From Streptomyces pacificus (GTDB lineage: Bacteria; Actinomycetota; Actinomycetes; Streptomycetales; Streptomycetaceae), in assembly GCF_011766325.1 (NCBI RefSeq), contig NZ_BLLG01000004.1, positions 310,001-374,000 on the forward strand: a stretch of DNA of 64,000 nucleotides. Reading direction: 5' to 3'. Shown in pieces: positions 52,367 through 61,378 of this stretch. Position 1 is the first letter of the stretch. Every line of letters starts with the position of its first letter. The notes under the pieces are model-generated. The model was not told the DNA's origin, made no database searches, and saw only the letters and a program-made list of their open reading frames with translations. Position numbers and translations under genes: made by a program.

Positions 52367-53193
52367 CGACCCCGTACCCGCAGCAGGGCCCGCACCCGCA
52401 GGGCGCCTACGACTCCCCGATCCCCGTCCGGGCGGCCCACCTCGGCGACGCGCTCGCCTCCGAGTGGACCAAGATCCGTTCGGTGCGCTCCACCCTGTGG
52501 ACCCTCGGCGTGATGATCGTGCTGATGTTCGGCATCGGCCTGCTCTCGGCGGTGGCCGTGTCCGCGGCGAGTCCCGAACCGCCCGAGGAGTCCGTGCTCA
52601 GCCTCGGCTTCTTCGGCGTTCTGCTCGGCTCGATCTGCGTGATCACACTGGGCGTGATGACCGTCGCCTCCGAGTACGGAACCGGCATGATCCGCACCAC
52701 CCTGACCGCCTGCCCCAGCCGCGCCCGGGTGCTGACGGCGAAGGCCCTGGTCTTCTTCCTGCTGGTGTTCGTGATCACGACGGTGACCGCCGCGATCGTC
52801 GGTGCCCTGCAGACGGCGATCGCGGACGCGGGCGTCAGCTCCGGTGAGGACTGGTTCCGGGCAACGGTCGGCGCCGGTCTCTTCGTCGCCCTGCTCGGAC
52901 TGCTGTCGCTCGGCGTCGGCGCCCTGATCCGGCACTCGGCGGGGGCGATCACCATCATGATCGGTGTGGTCCTGCTGCCGCTGGTGCTGGCCCTGTTCAT
53001 GTTCTCGGAGTCGCTGCGGGAGGTGCAGGAGTTCCTGCTGGAGTACTCGATCCCCAGCCAGCTGGGCGTGCTCTACGACACGCCCGTCACGGGCCAGGGC
53101 CCGAGCGGCTGGGAGCCGCTGTGGATCATGGCGGGTCTGGCGGGCGCGGCCCTGGCCGCCGCGTACCTCGCGCTCGACCGGCGCGACGTCTGA
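52363..53193 (+). CDS. ABC-2 type permease
   Basis: 276 aa. A ~25-residue Pro/Gln-rich cytoplasmic start (TPYPQQGPHPQG) precedes the conserved ASEWTKIRSVRSTLWTL and six hydrophobic helices. Paralogue of the permease at 50246, indicating duplication of the whole ATPase-permease pair. Translationally coupled to its ATPase by ATGA. Confidence 0.88.
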   Translation: MTTPYPQQGPHPQGAYDSPIPVRAAHLGDALASEWTKIRSVRSTLWTLGVMIVLMFGIGLLSAVAVSAASPEPPEESVLSLGFFGVLLGSICVITLGVMTVASEYGTGMIRTTLTACPSRARVLTAKALVFFLLVFVITTVTAAIVGALQTAIADAGVSSGEDWFRATVGAGLFVALLGLLSLGVGALIRHSAGAITIMIGVVLLPLVLALFMFSESLREVQEFLLEYSIPSQLGVLYDTPVTGQGPSGWEPLWIMAGLAGAALAAAYLALDRRDV

Positions 53194-53273
53194 CCGCGCC
53201 GCCGCGCCGCGCCCCGGCGGACTGGGCCGGGACGCCCGGTACCGAGGCGCACAGGGGCGCTCGATACGGAGAT

Positions 53274-53333
53274 GCGCCTCGGTACTGAACGCCTCGGTAC
53301 GGAGGCGTGCCGCGGCGTTCAGTACCGAGGCGC
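53274..53333. terminator. 20-bp-stem inverted repeat between convergent genes
   Basis: Arms 53274-53293 and 53314-53333 are perfectly complementary over 20 bp (start GCGCCTCGGTACTG) with a 20-nt loop. Two further short copies of the CCTCGGTAC core lie in the loop and at 53238-53251. The right arm runs into the last codons of the leftward zinc-ribbon gene. Confidence 0.75.
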
Positions 53334-53648
53334 GTTGCGGGACCGCTGCACCCGGGAGGTGCGGCGGTCCTTGGCGTTCCAGCACGCCCTGTGCCAATGG
53401 CGCCGGTCGTCCACCCCGCCGTAGTCGGGCCAGGCCACCACGTGCGGGGTGCCGGACGGGATCTCCTGGTCGCAGCCGGGGCAGCGGTAGCGCTTGCCCG
53501 CGGCGCTCGCCCCCGCGACATGGCGGACCCGCCACTCCTCCCCCTGCCAGCTCTCCGTCCGCTCCACCCCTCCGTAGCGGTCGGCCATGTCACCGGCGCG
53601 GTCGGTCTGCTTCTCCCCTCCGCGGGGGCGGTTTCTGCGCGGGGACAC
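53319..53648 (-). CDS. Small zinc-ribbon protein, unknown function
   Basis: 109 aa, basic. A metal site is likely: CPGCDQEI (two Cys) and HWHRACW (His and Cys) about 30 residues later. Similar Streptomyces proteins are often labelled ATP/GTP-binding protein without visible P-loop; none is seen here. GTG 53648 has GAGG 6 nt upstream. Divergent from the oxidoreductase at 53863. The C-terminal codons are part of an inverted repeat. Confidence 0.7.
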   Translation of the reverse strand: MSPRRNRPRGGEKQTDRAGDMADRYGGVERTESWQGEEWRVRHVAGASAAGKRYRCPGCDQEIPSGTPHVVAWPDYGGVDDRRHWHRACWNAKDRRTSRVQRSRNAPRY

Positions 53649-53862
53649 GTGACACCTCGGGAGCAGATGCGGACAGTTCACTCCCAAGCCTACGGTCCCG
53701 GGCAGCGGACCGGCGCCCCGTGCGGAGCCGATCACTCCACCCGTCGGGCCCAGTTACCGGAAAATCGCAACAACTTCGCTCGCGGCCGTGCCTTTGGCAC
53801 GTGTCAGACGTTATTGCCTGTGTGGGGGGAATGCCGCGTCGGCCGCAAGGAGGCATCAGGCG

Positions 53863-55008
53863 ATGCGCGTTGGAGTTTTCGTACTGGCGGCCCAGTTCCC
53901 GGGCCAGGGGCATGGGGAGGCACTGCACCGGGCCGTTCGGTCCGCCGAGGCGGCCGAGGCCGCCGGACTGGACTCGGTCTGGCTGGCCGAGCACCACTTC
54001 GTACCGTACGGGGTCTGCCCGTCGGCGGTGACCCTGGCCGCGCTGCTGCTCGGCCGCACGCAGCGGATGCGGGTGGGCACGGCGGTGAGCGTGCTGCCGA
54101 CCGTCCATCCCGTGGCGCTGGGCGAGCAGGCGGCACTGCTGCACCTCACGTCGGGGGGCCGGTTCTCCCTCGGCGTGGGCCGCGGCGGCCCCTGGGTCGA
54201 CCTGGAGGTCTTCGGCGCCGGTCTCGCCGCGTACGAGAAGCACTTCCCCGAGTCACTGGACCTGCTGCTGCGCTGGCTGCGGGAGTCCCGGGTGGGGAGC
54301 GAGGGAGAGCGATTCGCCTTCCGCGAGGTCCCCGTCGTCCCGCGGCCCGGGGATCTGATCGACGGGTACCCCCTCGGAGGACATCCCGTCGGAGGACATC
54401 CCGTCGGAGGACATCCGGTCGGAGGGTGTCCGATAGACAGGCATCCGATAGCCGGGCATCCGGCAGGCGGCCACGGCCCCGGCCCCGCGGGCCCGGAGGT
54501 GGTCGTGGCGTGCACCTCCCCCGCGACGGTGCGGCTGGCGGCCGAGCGCGGGCTGCCGATGCTCCTCGGTATGCACTGCGGCGACGAGGAGAAGGCGGAC
54601 ATGGTCGCCCTGTGGCGGAGCCACGCTCTCGCGTCGGGCCACGACATGGAGACGGTGGCGGCCGCCGGCCATGTGTCGGCCGGCCTGGTGCAGATCGCCG
54701 ACCGCCGGACGGCGGCTGAGGAAGCCCTTGCCAAGGCGATGCCGGGCTGGCTGAAGCAGGGCCTGGCGGCCCATGTGACGGTCGACGGGCGACAGCGCGC
54801 GATGCGGGACCCCGTCCGCTACACGGAGCTGCTGTGCCGGCTGCACCCCGTGGGACCGCCGAGCCTGGCCGCGGACCGGCTCGCCGCGACCGCGGAGCGC
54901 ACCGGCATCACCCGGTTCGCGCTCCTCGCCGAGGGCTCGGGCGATCTGGCGGCCACGGAGGACAACGTCCGGCGGCTGGGCGCCGAGGTGCTTCCGCTAC
55001 TTCGCTGA
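53863..55008 (+). CDS. LLM-class flavin-dependent oxidoreductase with internal pentapeptide repeats
   Basis: 381 aa luciferase-like monooxygenase fold using FMNH2 or F420: AEAAGLDSVWLAEHHF, MRVGTAVSVLP and GRFSLGVGRGGPW are typical. At residues ~167-201, between two barrel strands, an insert of 5-residue units (DGYPL, GGHPV three times, GGCPI, DRHPI, AGHPA) is encoded by 15-bp minisatellite units at 54361-54465. Substrate unknown. AAGGAGG lies 9 nt before ATG 53863. Confidence 0.87.
   Translation: MRVGVFVLAAQFPGQGHGEALHRAVRSAEAAEAAGLDSVWLAEHHFVPYGVCPSAVTLAALLLGRTQRMRVGTAVSVLPTVHPVALGEQAALLHLTSGGRFSLGVGRGGPWVDLEVFGAGLAAYEKHFPESLDLLLRWLRESRVGSEGERFAFREVPVVPRPGDLIDGYPLGGHPVGGHPVGGHPVGGCPIDRHPIAGHPAGGHGPGPAGPEVVVACTSPATVRLAAERGLPMLLGMHCGDEEKADMVALWRSHALASGHDMETVAAAGHVSAGLVQIADRRTAAEEALAKAMPGWLKQGLAAHVTVDGRQRAMRDPVRYTELLCRLHPVGPPSLAADRLAATAERTGITRFALLAEGSGDLAATEDNVRRLGAEVLPLLR
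54361..54465 (+). repeat. Coding 15-bp minisatellite, seven units
   Basis: Seven 15-bp units in frame inside the oxidoreductase gene; three central units GGAGGACATCC(C/G)GTC are identical or differ by one base, and flanking units are progressively diverged. Copy number is probably variable between strains. Confidence 0.8.
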
Positions 55009-55137
55009 GCGGGCCGGCGCGCGTGCGGGCCGCACGACCGTACGGCCCGCACGCCTCCCCCGGCCCGTCGTCCCGGCGGAGGCTGCCGCCCCGGCACCCA
55101 TGACTCCTCGCGCGACGCGGAGCGGCAGCGGAGGACA

Positions 55138-55530
55138 TCAGCAGTCGCGCAGTTCGGGCGACTGGTTGAGCAGCTGGGCCCGGACGGAGGTGAAGCGGGC
55201 CAGCCGCCCGTCCACCGAGGCGTCCAGGGGGAACACGGCGACGCGGTGGCAGTTCTGGAAAGCGAGCCGCACCCCGAAGTGCCGCTGCAGCGCACCCCTG
55301 ATGGCGTCGCTCGCGAGTGCACGCAACAGCTGGCCGCGCGCCTGCTCGTCCGGCGGCGGCGTCTGGTTGTCGGCGAAGTCTCCGCCGTCCACCTCCAGCC
55401 GGGCCACCAGGGAACTGATCATCTCCCATGCGAAGGGCAGGGAGGTCCGGACGCAGTCGACGAATGCAGCTTCGTCGACCTCGCCTCGCTCGGCCTGTTC
55501 CAACAGCGCCGGTGAGACGTCGAGCGACAT
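55138..55530 (-). CDS. SCO5389-like conserved hypothetical protein
   Basis: 130 aa soluble, mixed alpha/beta. SLDVSPALLEQAERGEVDEAAFVDCVRTSLPFAW opens it, which matches a small Streptomyces family named after SCO5389 next to nucS. No catalytic motif is evident. ATG 55530 has AGGAG 5 nt upstream. Divergent from nucS across 280 bp. Confidence 0.75.
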   Translation of the reverse strand: MSLDVSPALLEQAERGEVDEAAFVDCVRTSLPFAWEMISSLVARLEVDGGDFADNQTPPPDEQARGQLLRALASDAIRGALQRHFGVRLAFQNCHRVAVFPLDASVDGRLARFTSVRAQLLNQSPELRDC

Positions 55531-55812
55531 GGGTTCTCCTCTCGCGACCCCGCCGGGCGGGGCCTTACGGGCAGAAAGGGAGGCGGCGGCGTGAAACCGG
55601 CCACGCCGCTGAGGGCGACGCAGCGTGCACGGGTGGCGACCTCCTGCGCCCACGTTATGCGCGCTGTCTGGCCCGCACCAGGAGAACGGGAACACAACCG
55701 GCCACCTGCGTAAGGGCACAAGAGGGGCGACCCGTAGGTACTCGGACAGGGGCGGGAAGCGGCCGGGGGAGGAATCGCGCGCGGGGAGGTCGGTCGAGTA
55801 GCGTTGCGCCCC

Positions 55813-56475
55813 ATGCGCCTCGTCATCGCCCGCTGTTCCGTGGACTACGCCGGCCGACTCACCGCCCATCTGCCCTCCGCTCCCCGCCTGATCCTGGTGA
55901 AGGCCGACGGCAGCGTCTCCATCCACGCCGACGACAGGGCGTACAAACCGCTGAACTGGATGTCGCCTCCCTGCACCCTCAAGGAGGGAGAGGACAGCGT
56001 CTGGACGGTCACCGGCAAAACGGGCGAGAAACTGATCATCACCATGGAGGAAGTCCTCCACGACTCCTCACACGAGCTGGGTGTGGACCCCGGACTCATC
56101 AAGGACGGCGTGGAAGCGCACCTGCAGGAGCTGCTCGCAGACCGTATCGAGACACTGGGCGAGGGCTACAGCCTGATCCGCCGCGAATACCCGACGGCGA
56201 TCGGCCCCGTCGACATCCTCTGCCGGGACTCCGACGGCGCGACGGTGGCGGTGGAGATCAAGCGCCGCGGCGAGATCGACGGGGTGGAGCAGCTCACCCG
56301 CTATCTGGAGCTGCTGAACCGAGACCCCCATCTCGCCCCGGTACGCGGCGTGTTCGCGGCACAGGAGATCAAACCCCAGGCCCGGGTGCTGGCGACGGAC
56401 CGGGGTATCGGCTGCGTGGTGCTGGACTACGACGCCCTGCGCGGCATCGAGGACGACAAGCTGCGCCTGTTCTGA
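55813..56475 (+). CDS. nucS: Mismatch-specific endonuclease NucS/EndoMS
   Basis: 220 aa. N-terminal DNA-binding half ([26 protein letters not shown]) and C-terminal RecB-like nuclease: [13 protein letters not shown] and [22 protein letters not shown] hold the catalytic Asp, Glu and Lys. The C-terminal DDKLRLF is the beta-clamp-binding motif. In Actinobacteria, which lack MutS/MutL, NucS cuts at mismatches and limits mutation. ATG 55813 is probably leaderless (TAGCGT 8 nt upstream). Confidence 0.94.
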   Translation: MRLVIARCSVDYAGRLTAHLPSAPRLILVKADGSVSIHADDRAYKPLNWMSPPCTLKEGEDSVWTVTGKTGEKLIITMEEVLHDSSHELGVDPGLIKDGVEAHLQELLADRIETLGEGYSLIRREYPTAIGPVDILCRDSDGATVAVEIKRRGEIDGVEQLTRYLELLNRDPHLAPVRGVFAAQEIKPQARVLATDRGIGCVVLDYDALRGIEDDKLRLF

Positions 56476-56927
56476 CGGGGACCGTGGGAGCGCGGGCGGC
56501 CGGCGCCGGCGCGGGCCGCCCGCGCTCGTGTGCGGGCGCGGGCGGTCGGCTTCCGCTCCGTCCGGACCCGCACGGCGTGCGGGAGCCGTCCCACGTCGAA
56601 CAGTGACCGCCGTCGGTCGTCGCGGGAACCCCCGGCTACCACGCCGTCCGCACCGAGGCCGTCGCCGTCCGAGCCGGGGCACCTGGAAGAAGTACGCCCC
56701 AGGCGACCGCACTCGGTGGCCTCGGGGCCGTCCGCTGCGGGAACACCGGCCACCCGATCACCGACTCCTCCCGATACCGGCCCCCTCTGGAAGCGCTGGA
56801 AGCGCTGGTCCCGGTGCGGTGCACGGTCACGGGCCCCGCGGCGCCGCTGCGTGTGCGTGCGGCAGGAGGCGCCGTAGGCACAACGTCCGACGCGACCGCC
56901 GGGCGCGGGGCGCGCGCCGGCTCCCGG
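56476..56927. other. 452-bp gene-free interval after nucS
   Basis: Convergent interval. It contains the nucS terminator hairpin (56488-56527); beyond it I see no reading frame with Streptomyces codon bias and no recognisable motif. Confidence 0.5.
56488..56527. terminator. 14-bp hairpin after nucS
   Basis: Perfect arms GAGCGCGGGCGGCC / GGCCGCCCGCGCTC around a 12-nt loop, 12 nt after the nucS stop. Confidence 0.75.
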
Positions 56928-59732
56928 TCAGAACGTCGAACCGCTCGGCCCCGCCTCGCTGTCGCCAGGGCTGCCCGTCGTGGCCCCCGGGTCACCCGTG
57001 GAGGATGCGCCGCCGCCGGTGCCGCCCCCGTCCGCACCCCCGTCCGCACCGCCGTCCGCACCGCCGCCGGGGCCACCGCCTCCAGGGCCCGTGGAAGCGC
57101 CCCCGTCCGACGGCGAACCGCCCGTCGTGGCCCCGCCGCCGGTGCCGCCCCCGTCCGCACCCGCATCCGCACCGCCGTCCGCACCGCCGCCGGGGCCACC
57201 GCCTCCAGGGCCCGTGGAAGCGCCCCCGTCCGACGGCGAACCGCCCGTCGTGCCCGTGGAGCCCGTCGTGCCCGCCGAGGGGCCGCCGGTCGCCGACGAA
57301 CCGCCTGCGGACGGCGAACTCCCGGTCGTACCGCCCGTCACCGAGGGCGAGCCGCCGGTCACCGGACCGCTCGTGTCCGAACCGTCCGCCGAGGAACCGC
57401 CGCCCGGTACCGCGGGGTCGCCCGCCGAGCCGCTCTCGCCCGGCCGCGCGGTGCCCGGTGCCGCGGGGGCGCCTCCCGTTCCGCCGAGGGCGCCGTCCCC
57501 GGGGCCGCCCGTGGGGGTGTCGGCGGGCTCGTCCGCGTCGAGGCCCTCGCTCCCCTCCGCTTCGTTCGCCGACTGTTCGTTGGTCACCCGGTCCGCCGGG
57601 GTCTCCTCGTCGGAGGCCGCGCCGAGGGTCACCATGGCGGCGAGGACCACGGCCAGCAATGCGCCCGCTCCGGCCGCGACCAGATGGCGCCGCGGGCCGG
57701 AGACGACGTGCCGGCGCGCCTGCACGAGCAGTCCGGCTGGCCGCGCCGGAGACGCCCGGCGGATCTCCACCGTCTCGGCCGGCGCGAAGGCGACCGTGGC
57801 GTCGGGGGCCGGGAACGCAGGCTCATCGGCGCCGACGGCCGGGCCGGTCCCGGCCTCTGCGCCGCCCGCACCGGCCGGGCTCGCGGCCTCCCGGTCGGCG
57901 ACGAGGGCCAGCGCCCTGCGGCCGACGACCGTGCCACGCTTGTCCGCGAGTGCTCCGCGCATGGCGATGGACGCCTCGAGTTCGGCACGCGCCCGGTCGA
58001 GGCTGCCCGAGCAGAGGGCCAGCACGCCCAGTTCGTGGAGGAAGTAGGCCTCCTCGGCCACCTCGCCCGCCGTCCGGGCCGCCTCCTGCCCGGTCCGCAA
58101 CGTGCGCTCCCATGCCTGCCAGTTGAGTCCGGCCGCGAACGCGGGCGCGGCACTGCGGGCCAGGAGCACCGCGGTACGGGCGTGCTCGACCTGCCGCGCC
58201 GGCACCAGGGAGCCCAGCGCGGCGAGGATCGCGTCCGCCTCGCCGCACGCCCGTGCGGGGGTCACGGAGGGGTGCGCGGTCCACCAGGCGTAGTGGCGGG
58301 CGGCCGTGTGGGCTCGCTCGACGGCGCCCTCGCCGTAGCCCGCGGCCTCCAGCTGGGCGGCGACTCCGGCCGCCAGCCGATAGCGGCTGCCGACGGGAGT
58401 GAGCAGTGCGCAGCCGGTCAGTTCGCCGAGTGCGGTGTCGGCGTGGGTGTCGCCGACGAGCGCCGGCAGATGTGCCTGGTGCGGGACCTCGCCGCCGAGG
58501 GCGAGGGCGAACCGGAGCGTTTCGCGGGCGGACCCGCTGAGGCGGGAGGCGAGCAGCGCGGCGGGGGCGGCTCCTTCGCCGAGCGTCGGCAGCGGGGTGT
58601 CGACGCCGTCGCCGAGGACACTGCCCTCGTCGTCGTCATCGCTGCGATCGGTGGCGGTGGCGCCGGTGTCCGCGCCGGTGACGGCGGTGGCGTCGGTGAC
58701 GGCGGTGGCGCCGTCACCGCCGTCCCGCCCCGCGGAGCCGTTGCGCAGCATGTCGCGCTGCCTCAGCAGCGCGCCGGCCTGGACGAAGCGCAGGGGCAGC
58801 CCCTCCGACTCGAACCAGAGGTCGCCTGCCCAGTTCGCCTCCTCGTCGGTGAGCGGCCGCTCACCGGCTCGCTCCAGGAGTTCGAGGGCGGTGCCGCGAT
58901 CGAGCCCGGCGAGGAACACCTCCTCGACCCCGGACCCGGCCGAGGGCGCCGCCACCTCGGGTGTCGCGGCGAACAGAAAGGCGCATTCCGGGGTGGCGTC
59001 GAGGAGTTCGTCCAGGGCGCCGCCGCCGAACTCCAGGTCGTCGACGAGGACGACGGCACCGATCTCGCCGACGTATCCGAGCAGTTCCGCCCGGCCGGGC
59101 CGGTGCAGCGGGGCGTGGTGGACCGCCGCGAACAGTTCGCGGAGCAGCTCGGCGGGCGTGCGGCGGTGCCCGGAGAGCCGTACGACGCCGTCCGGGGCCA
59201 GGTCCGCGCAGTCGGCGGCGACGGCGTCGAGGAGGGCGGTACGGCCCGATCCGGCGGGCCCGGTCAGCCGGACCGTGCGGCCGCGTCCCAGGAGGCGCAC
59301 CAGCCGCCGACGCTCCTCCTGACGCTCCAGCAGCGGCAGCACCGGGGCGGCCGGCCCGGAGGGGACCGGGGGGCGGAGGGCGCGCCGCAGTTCCTCGCGC
59401 TCCCGGGGGGTGCGCCGTACGGGCGCCGCGGGGTGCCCACCGGGGCGGCAGGGCTCGATCTCGCTGCCGTCGACCGGGTTGACGGTGAGGACGAGTTCGC
59501 CGGCCACCACGCGTACCGTGCGTGCGGGCGCGGCCTTCTGGTGGGCGTACTCCGGCGGCACCGTGCCGCGCGCCGGGCGCTGGGCAGTGCCGTCTTCGGC
59601 ACCGCCGCGGTACCCGTCGCGGCCGTACTCGTCCGGTTCCGTCCTCTTCGGGTCGGGATCCGTCGGGTCCGGATTCTTCGGGTCCGGATTCTTCGGGTCC
59701 GGATTCTTCGGGTCCGGATTCTTCGGGTCCAT
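56928..59732 (-). CDS. Large membrane NTPase (AAA/STAND-like) with repeat-rich ends
   Basis: 934 aa. The N-terminus is DPKNP repeated four times. The ATPase core (~125-470) has Walker A TGPAGSGRTALL and Walker B AVVLVDDLEF, resembling the nucleotide-binding part of LuxR-LAL/STAND regulators, then helical TPR-like segments (~500-650). No C-terminal LuxR HTH is present; instead one transmembrane helix (HLVAAGAGALLAVVLAAMVTL, ~725) is followed by ~200 residues of Gly/Ser/Asp-rich low complexity, probably outside the cell. A 41-residue unit there is duplicated. Sensor or envelope-scaffold function is only an inference. ATG 59732 has GGGGGG 8 nt upstream. Confidence 0.75.
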   Translation of the reverse strand: MDPKNPDPKNPDPKNPDPKNPDPTDPDPKRTEPDEYGRDGYRGGAEDGTAQRPARGTVPPEYAHQKAAPARTVRVVAGELVLTVNPVDGSEIEPCRPGGHPAAPVRRTPREREELRRALRPPVPSGPAAPVLPLLERQEERRRLVRLLGRGRTVRLTGPAGSGRTALLDAVAADCADLAPDGVVRLSGHRRTPAELLRELFAAVHHAPLHRPGRAELLGYVGEIGAVVLVDDLEFGGGALDELLDATPECAFLFAATPEVAAPSAGSGVEEVFLAGLDRGTALELLERAGERPLTDEEANWAGDLWFESEGLPLRFVQAGALLRQRDMLRNGSAGRDGGDGATAVTDATAVTGADTGATATDRSDDDDEGSVLGDGVDTPLPTLGEGAAPAALLASRLSGSARETLRFALALGGEVPHQAHLPALVGDTHADTALGELTGCALLTPVGSRYRLAAGVAAQLEAAGYGEGAVERAHTAARHYAWWTAHPSVTPARACGEADAILAALGSLVPARQVEHARTAVLLARSAAPAFAAGLNWQAWERTLRTGQEAARTAGEVAEEAYFLHELGVLALCSGSLDRARAELEASIAMRGALADKRGTVVGRRALALVADREAASPAGAGGAEAGTGPAVGADEPAFPAPDATVAFAPAETVEIRRASPARPAGLLVQARRHVVSGPRRHLVAAGAGALLAVVLAAMVTLGAASDEETPADRVTNEQSANEAEGSEGLDADEPADTPTGGPGDGALGGTGGAPAAPGTARPGESGSAGDPAVPGGGSSADGSDTSGPVTGGSPSVTGGTTGSSPSAGGSSATGGPSAGTTGSTGTTGGSPSDGGASTGPGGGGPGGGADGGADAGADGGGTGGGATTGGSPSDGGASTGPGGGGPGGGADGGADGGADGGGTGGGASSTGDPGATTGSPGDSEAGPSGSTF
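57010..57255 (-). repeat. 123-bp tandem duplication inside the NTPase gene
   Basis: Two nearly identical 123-bp copies (57010-57132 and 57133-57255), each 41 codons of Gly/Pro/Ser/Asp-rich sequence, at the 3' end of the NTPase gene. Confidence 0.85.
59671..59730 (-). repeat. Four perfect 15-bp units at the NTPase start codon
   Basis: GGATTCTTCGGGTCC repeated four times without change, directly adjoining the ATG at 59732; each unit encodes five residues of the DPKNP repeat. Confidence 0.9.
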
Positions 59733-59948
59733 GGTCAAAGCCCCCCAGATGGCGTCTCGTGCGGAAGCCCCTCCGGCCGGCTGCACGCTCCGCTGCCGCT
59801 TCTGGTCCGGTGCCCGCCATGTGGGTTGGTGAAGAGGCGGGCGACCGGAGCCTAGACGTTCGGCGGGTGTCGGGGAACAGCCGGGGTGCCCGGCGGCGAG
59901 GACGTCACGCTCTCGTGACGATCGCACGTCCCGGCGGGGGTCGCCCGC

Positions 59949-60272
59949 TCAGACCCGGGGCAGGGACTCTGCGGCGATTCCGCCCTCGATGGCCAGAATG
60001 CGGTGCAGCCTGGTGGCCACCAGAAGCCGCTGCATCTGCGGCGGGACCCCGCGCAGCACGAGGCGCCGCCCGCAGCGGCCGGCCCGTCGGTGCGCGCCCA
60101 TGATGACCCCCAGACCGGTGGCGTCCCAGGAGTCCAGTGTGCTCAGGTCGAGCACGAGGTCGCCCACTCCGTCGTCGACGGCCGCATGCAGGACCGTTCG
60201 GGCGTCCGCCGCGCTCCGGACGTCGAGGCGGCCCCCGACGACCAGCTCGGCGTGGTCGCCCCTGATGTGCAT
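59949..60272 (-). CDS. STAS-domain anti-sigma factor antagonist
   Basis: 107 aa SpoIIAA-like fold. The phospho-acceptor loop reads LDSWDATGLGVIMG; Thr52 stands where SpoIIAA has its phosphorylated Ser. Such proteins bind partner anti-sigma kinases in the sigma-B/F-type stress and development network. No kinase or sigma gene is adjacent. ATG 60272 has GGGGAG 5 nt upstream. Confidence 0.85.
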   Translation of the reverse strand: MHIRGDHAELVVGGRLDVRSAADARTVLHAAVDDGVGDLVLDLSTLDSWDATGLGVIMGAHRRAGRCGRRLVLRGVPPQMQRLLVATRLHRILAIEGGIAAESLPRV

Positions 60273-60529
60273 ATGCGCTCCCCGAGAGTGCTTGTCCGTC
60301 GGAGCCGGCACCCACGCCGATCGACCGACCGCGGGGCGGCCGGTCCGCCGGGGGCGGACCGGCCTTCGACTGTCGCGTTCGACCGTGAGGCTCGACTGTC
60401 TCCGTGTTTGCACCAACTGACTGCCGTATGTGCAGAGAAGTTGCCGCCTGTAAGCGAACCGATACCGAATTCACCCGAAGGGGTGAAGGTGGGCAGGGGT
60501 GTAAGGTCCCGCGCACCCGGGATCGGCGT

Positions 60530-61378
60530 TCAGTGCTTGTAGAAGCCCTGCCCGCTCTTGCGTCCGATGTCACCGGCGTCCACCATCCGGCGCATCAGTT
60601 CCGGCGGTGCGAACTTCTCGTCCTGCGACTCGGTGTAGATGTTGCCGGTGGCGTGGAGCAGGATGTCGACACCGGTCAGGTCGGCGGTGGCCAACGGCCC
60701 CATCGCGTGCCCGAAGCCGAGCTTGCACGCGATGTCGATGTCCTCGGCGCTCGCCACTCCCGACTCGTAGAGCTTGGCCGCCTCGACGACGAGCGCCGAG
60801 ATCAGACGGGTGGTCACAAAACCGGCGACATCGCGGTTGACGACGATGCAGGTCTTGCCGACGGACTCGGCGAACTCGCGTGCGGTGGCGAGCGTCTCGT
60901 CACTGGTCTTGTAGCCGCGGACGAGTTCGCACAGCTGCATCATCGGCACGGGCGAGAAGAAGTGGGTGCCCACGACGCGCTCCGGCCGCCCGGTCACGGC
61001 CGCGATCTTGGTGATGGGGATCGCGGACGTGTTGGAGGCGAGCACCGCCTCGTCCCCTACGAGCTTGTCGAGCGCCCGGAAGATCTCGTGCTTCACCTCG
61101 AGCTTCTCGAAGACCGCCTCGACCACGACGTCGGCGTCGGCGACCGCCTCGAGGTCCGTGGTCGTGGTGATGCGCGCCAACGCGGCCTCGGCGTCGGCCG
61201 CTTCGAGCCTGCCCTTGGCGACGAACCTGTCGTACGAGGCCCTGATGCCGTCGGTGCCTCGGGTCAGCGCCGCGTCGGTGACATCGCGCAGCACCACGTC
61301 CCAGCCCGCCTGGGCGGAGACCTGCGCGATGCCGGACCCCATGAGTCCGGCCCCGATGACGGCGAGCTTCCTGGCCAC
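60530..61378 (-). CDS. 3-hydroxybutyryl-CoA dehydrogenase
   Basis: 282 aa. NAD-binding Rossmann motif AVIGAGLMGSGIAQ; catalytic His139 in THFFSPVPMMQL; substrate-binding SNTSAIPIT. It oxidises or reduces the C3 hydroxyl/keto of acyl-CoA. In Streptomyces such enzymes supply crotonyl/butyryl-CoA for ethylmalonyl-CoA routes as well as beta-oxidation. Divergent from the cobalamin adenosyltransferase gene. Confidence 0.94.
   Translation of the reverse strand: MARKLAVIGAGLMGSGIAQVSAQAGWDVVLRDVTDAALTRGTDGIRASYDRFVAKGRLEAADAEAALARITTTTDLEAVADADVVVEAVFEKLEVKHEIFRALDKLVGDEAVLASNTSAIPITKIAAVTGRPERVVGTHFFSPVPMMQLCELVRGYKTSDETLATAREFAESVGKTCIVVNRDVAGFVTTRLISALVVEAAKLYESGVASAEDIDIACKLGFGHAMGPLATADLTGVDILLHATGNIYTESQDEKFAPPELMRRMVDAGDIGRKSGQGFYKH

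Noticed and set aside
56528-56927. Possible small gene in the interval after nucS
   Set aside because: All frames are Arg/Pro/Gly low complexity with no ribosome site or motif.
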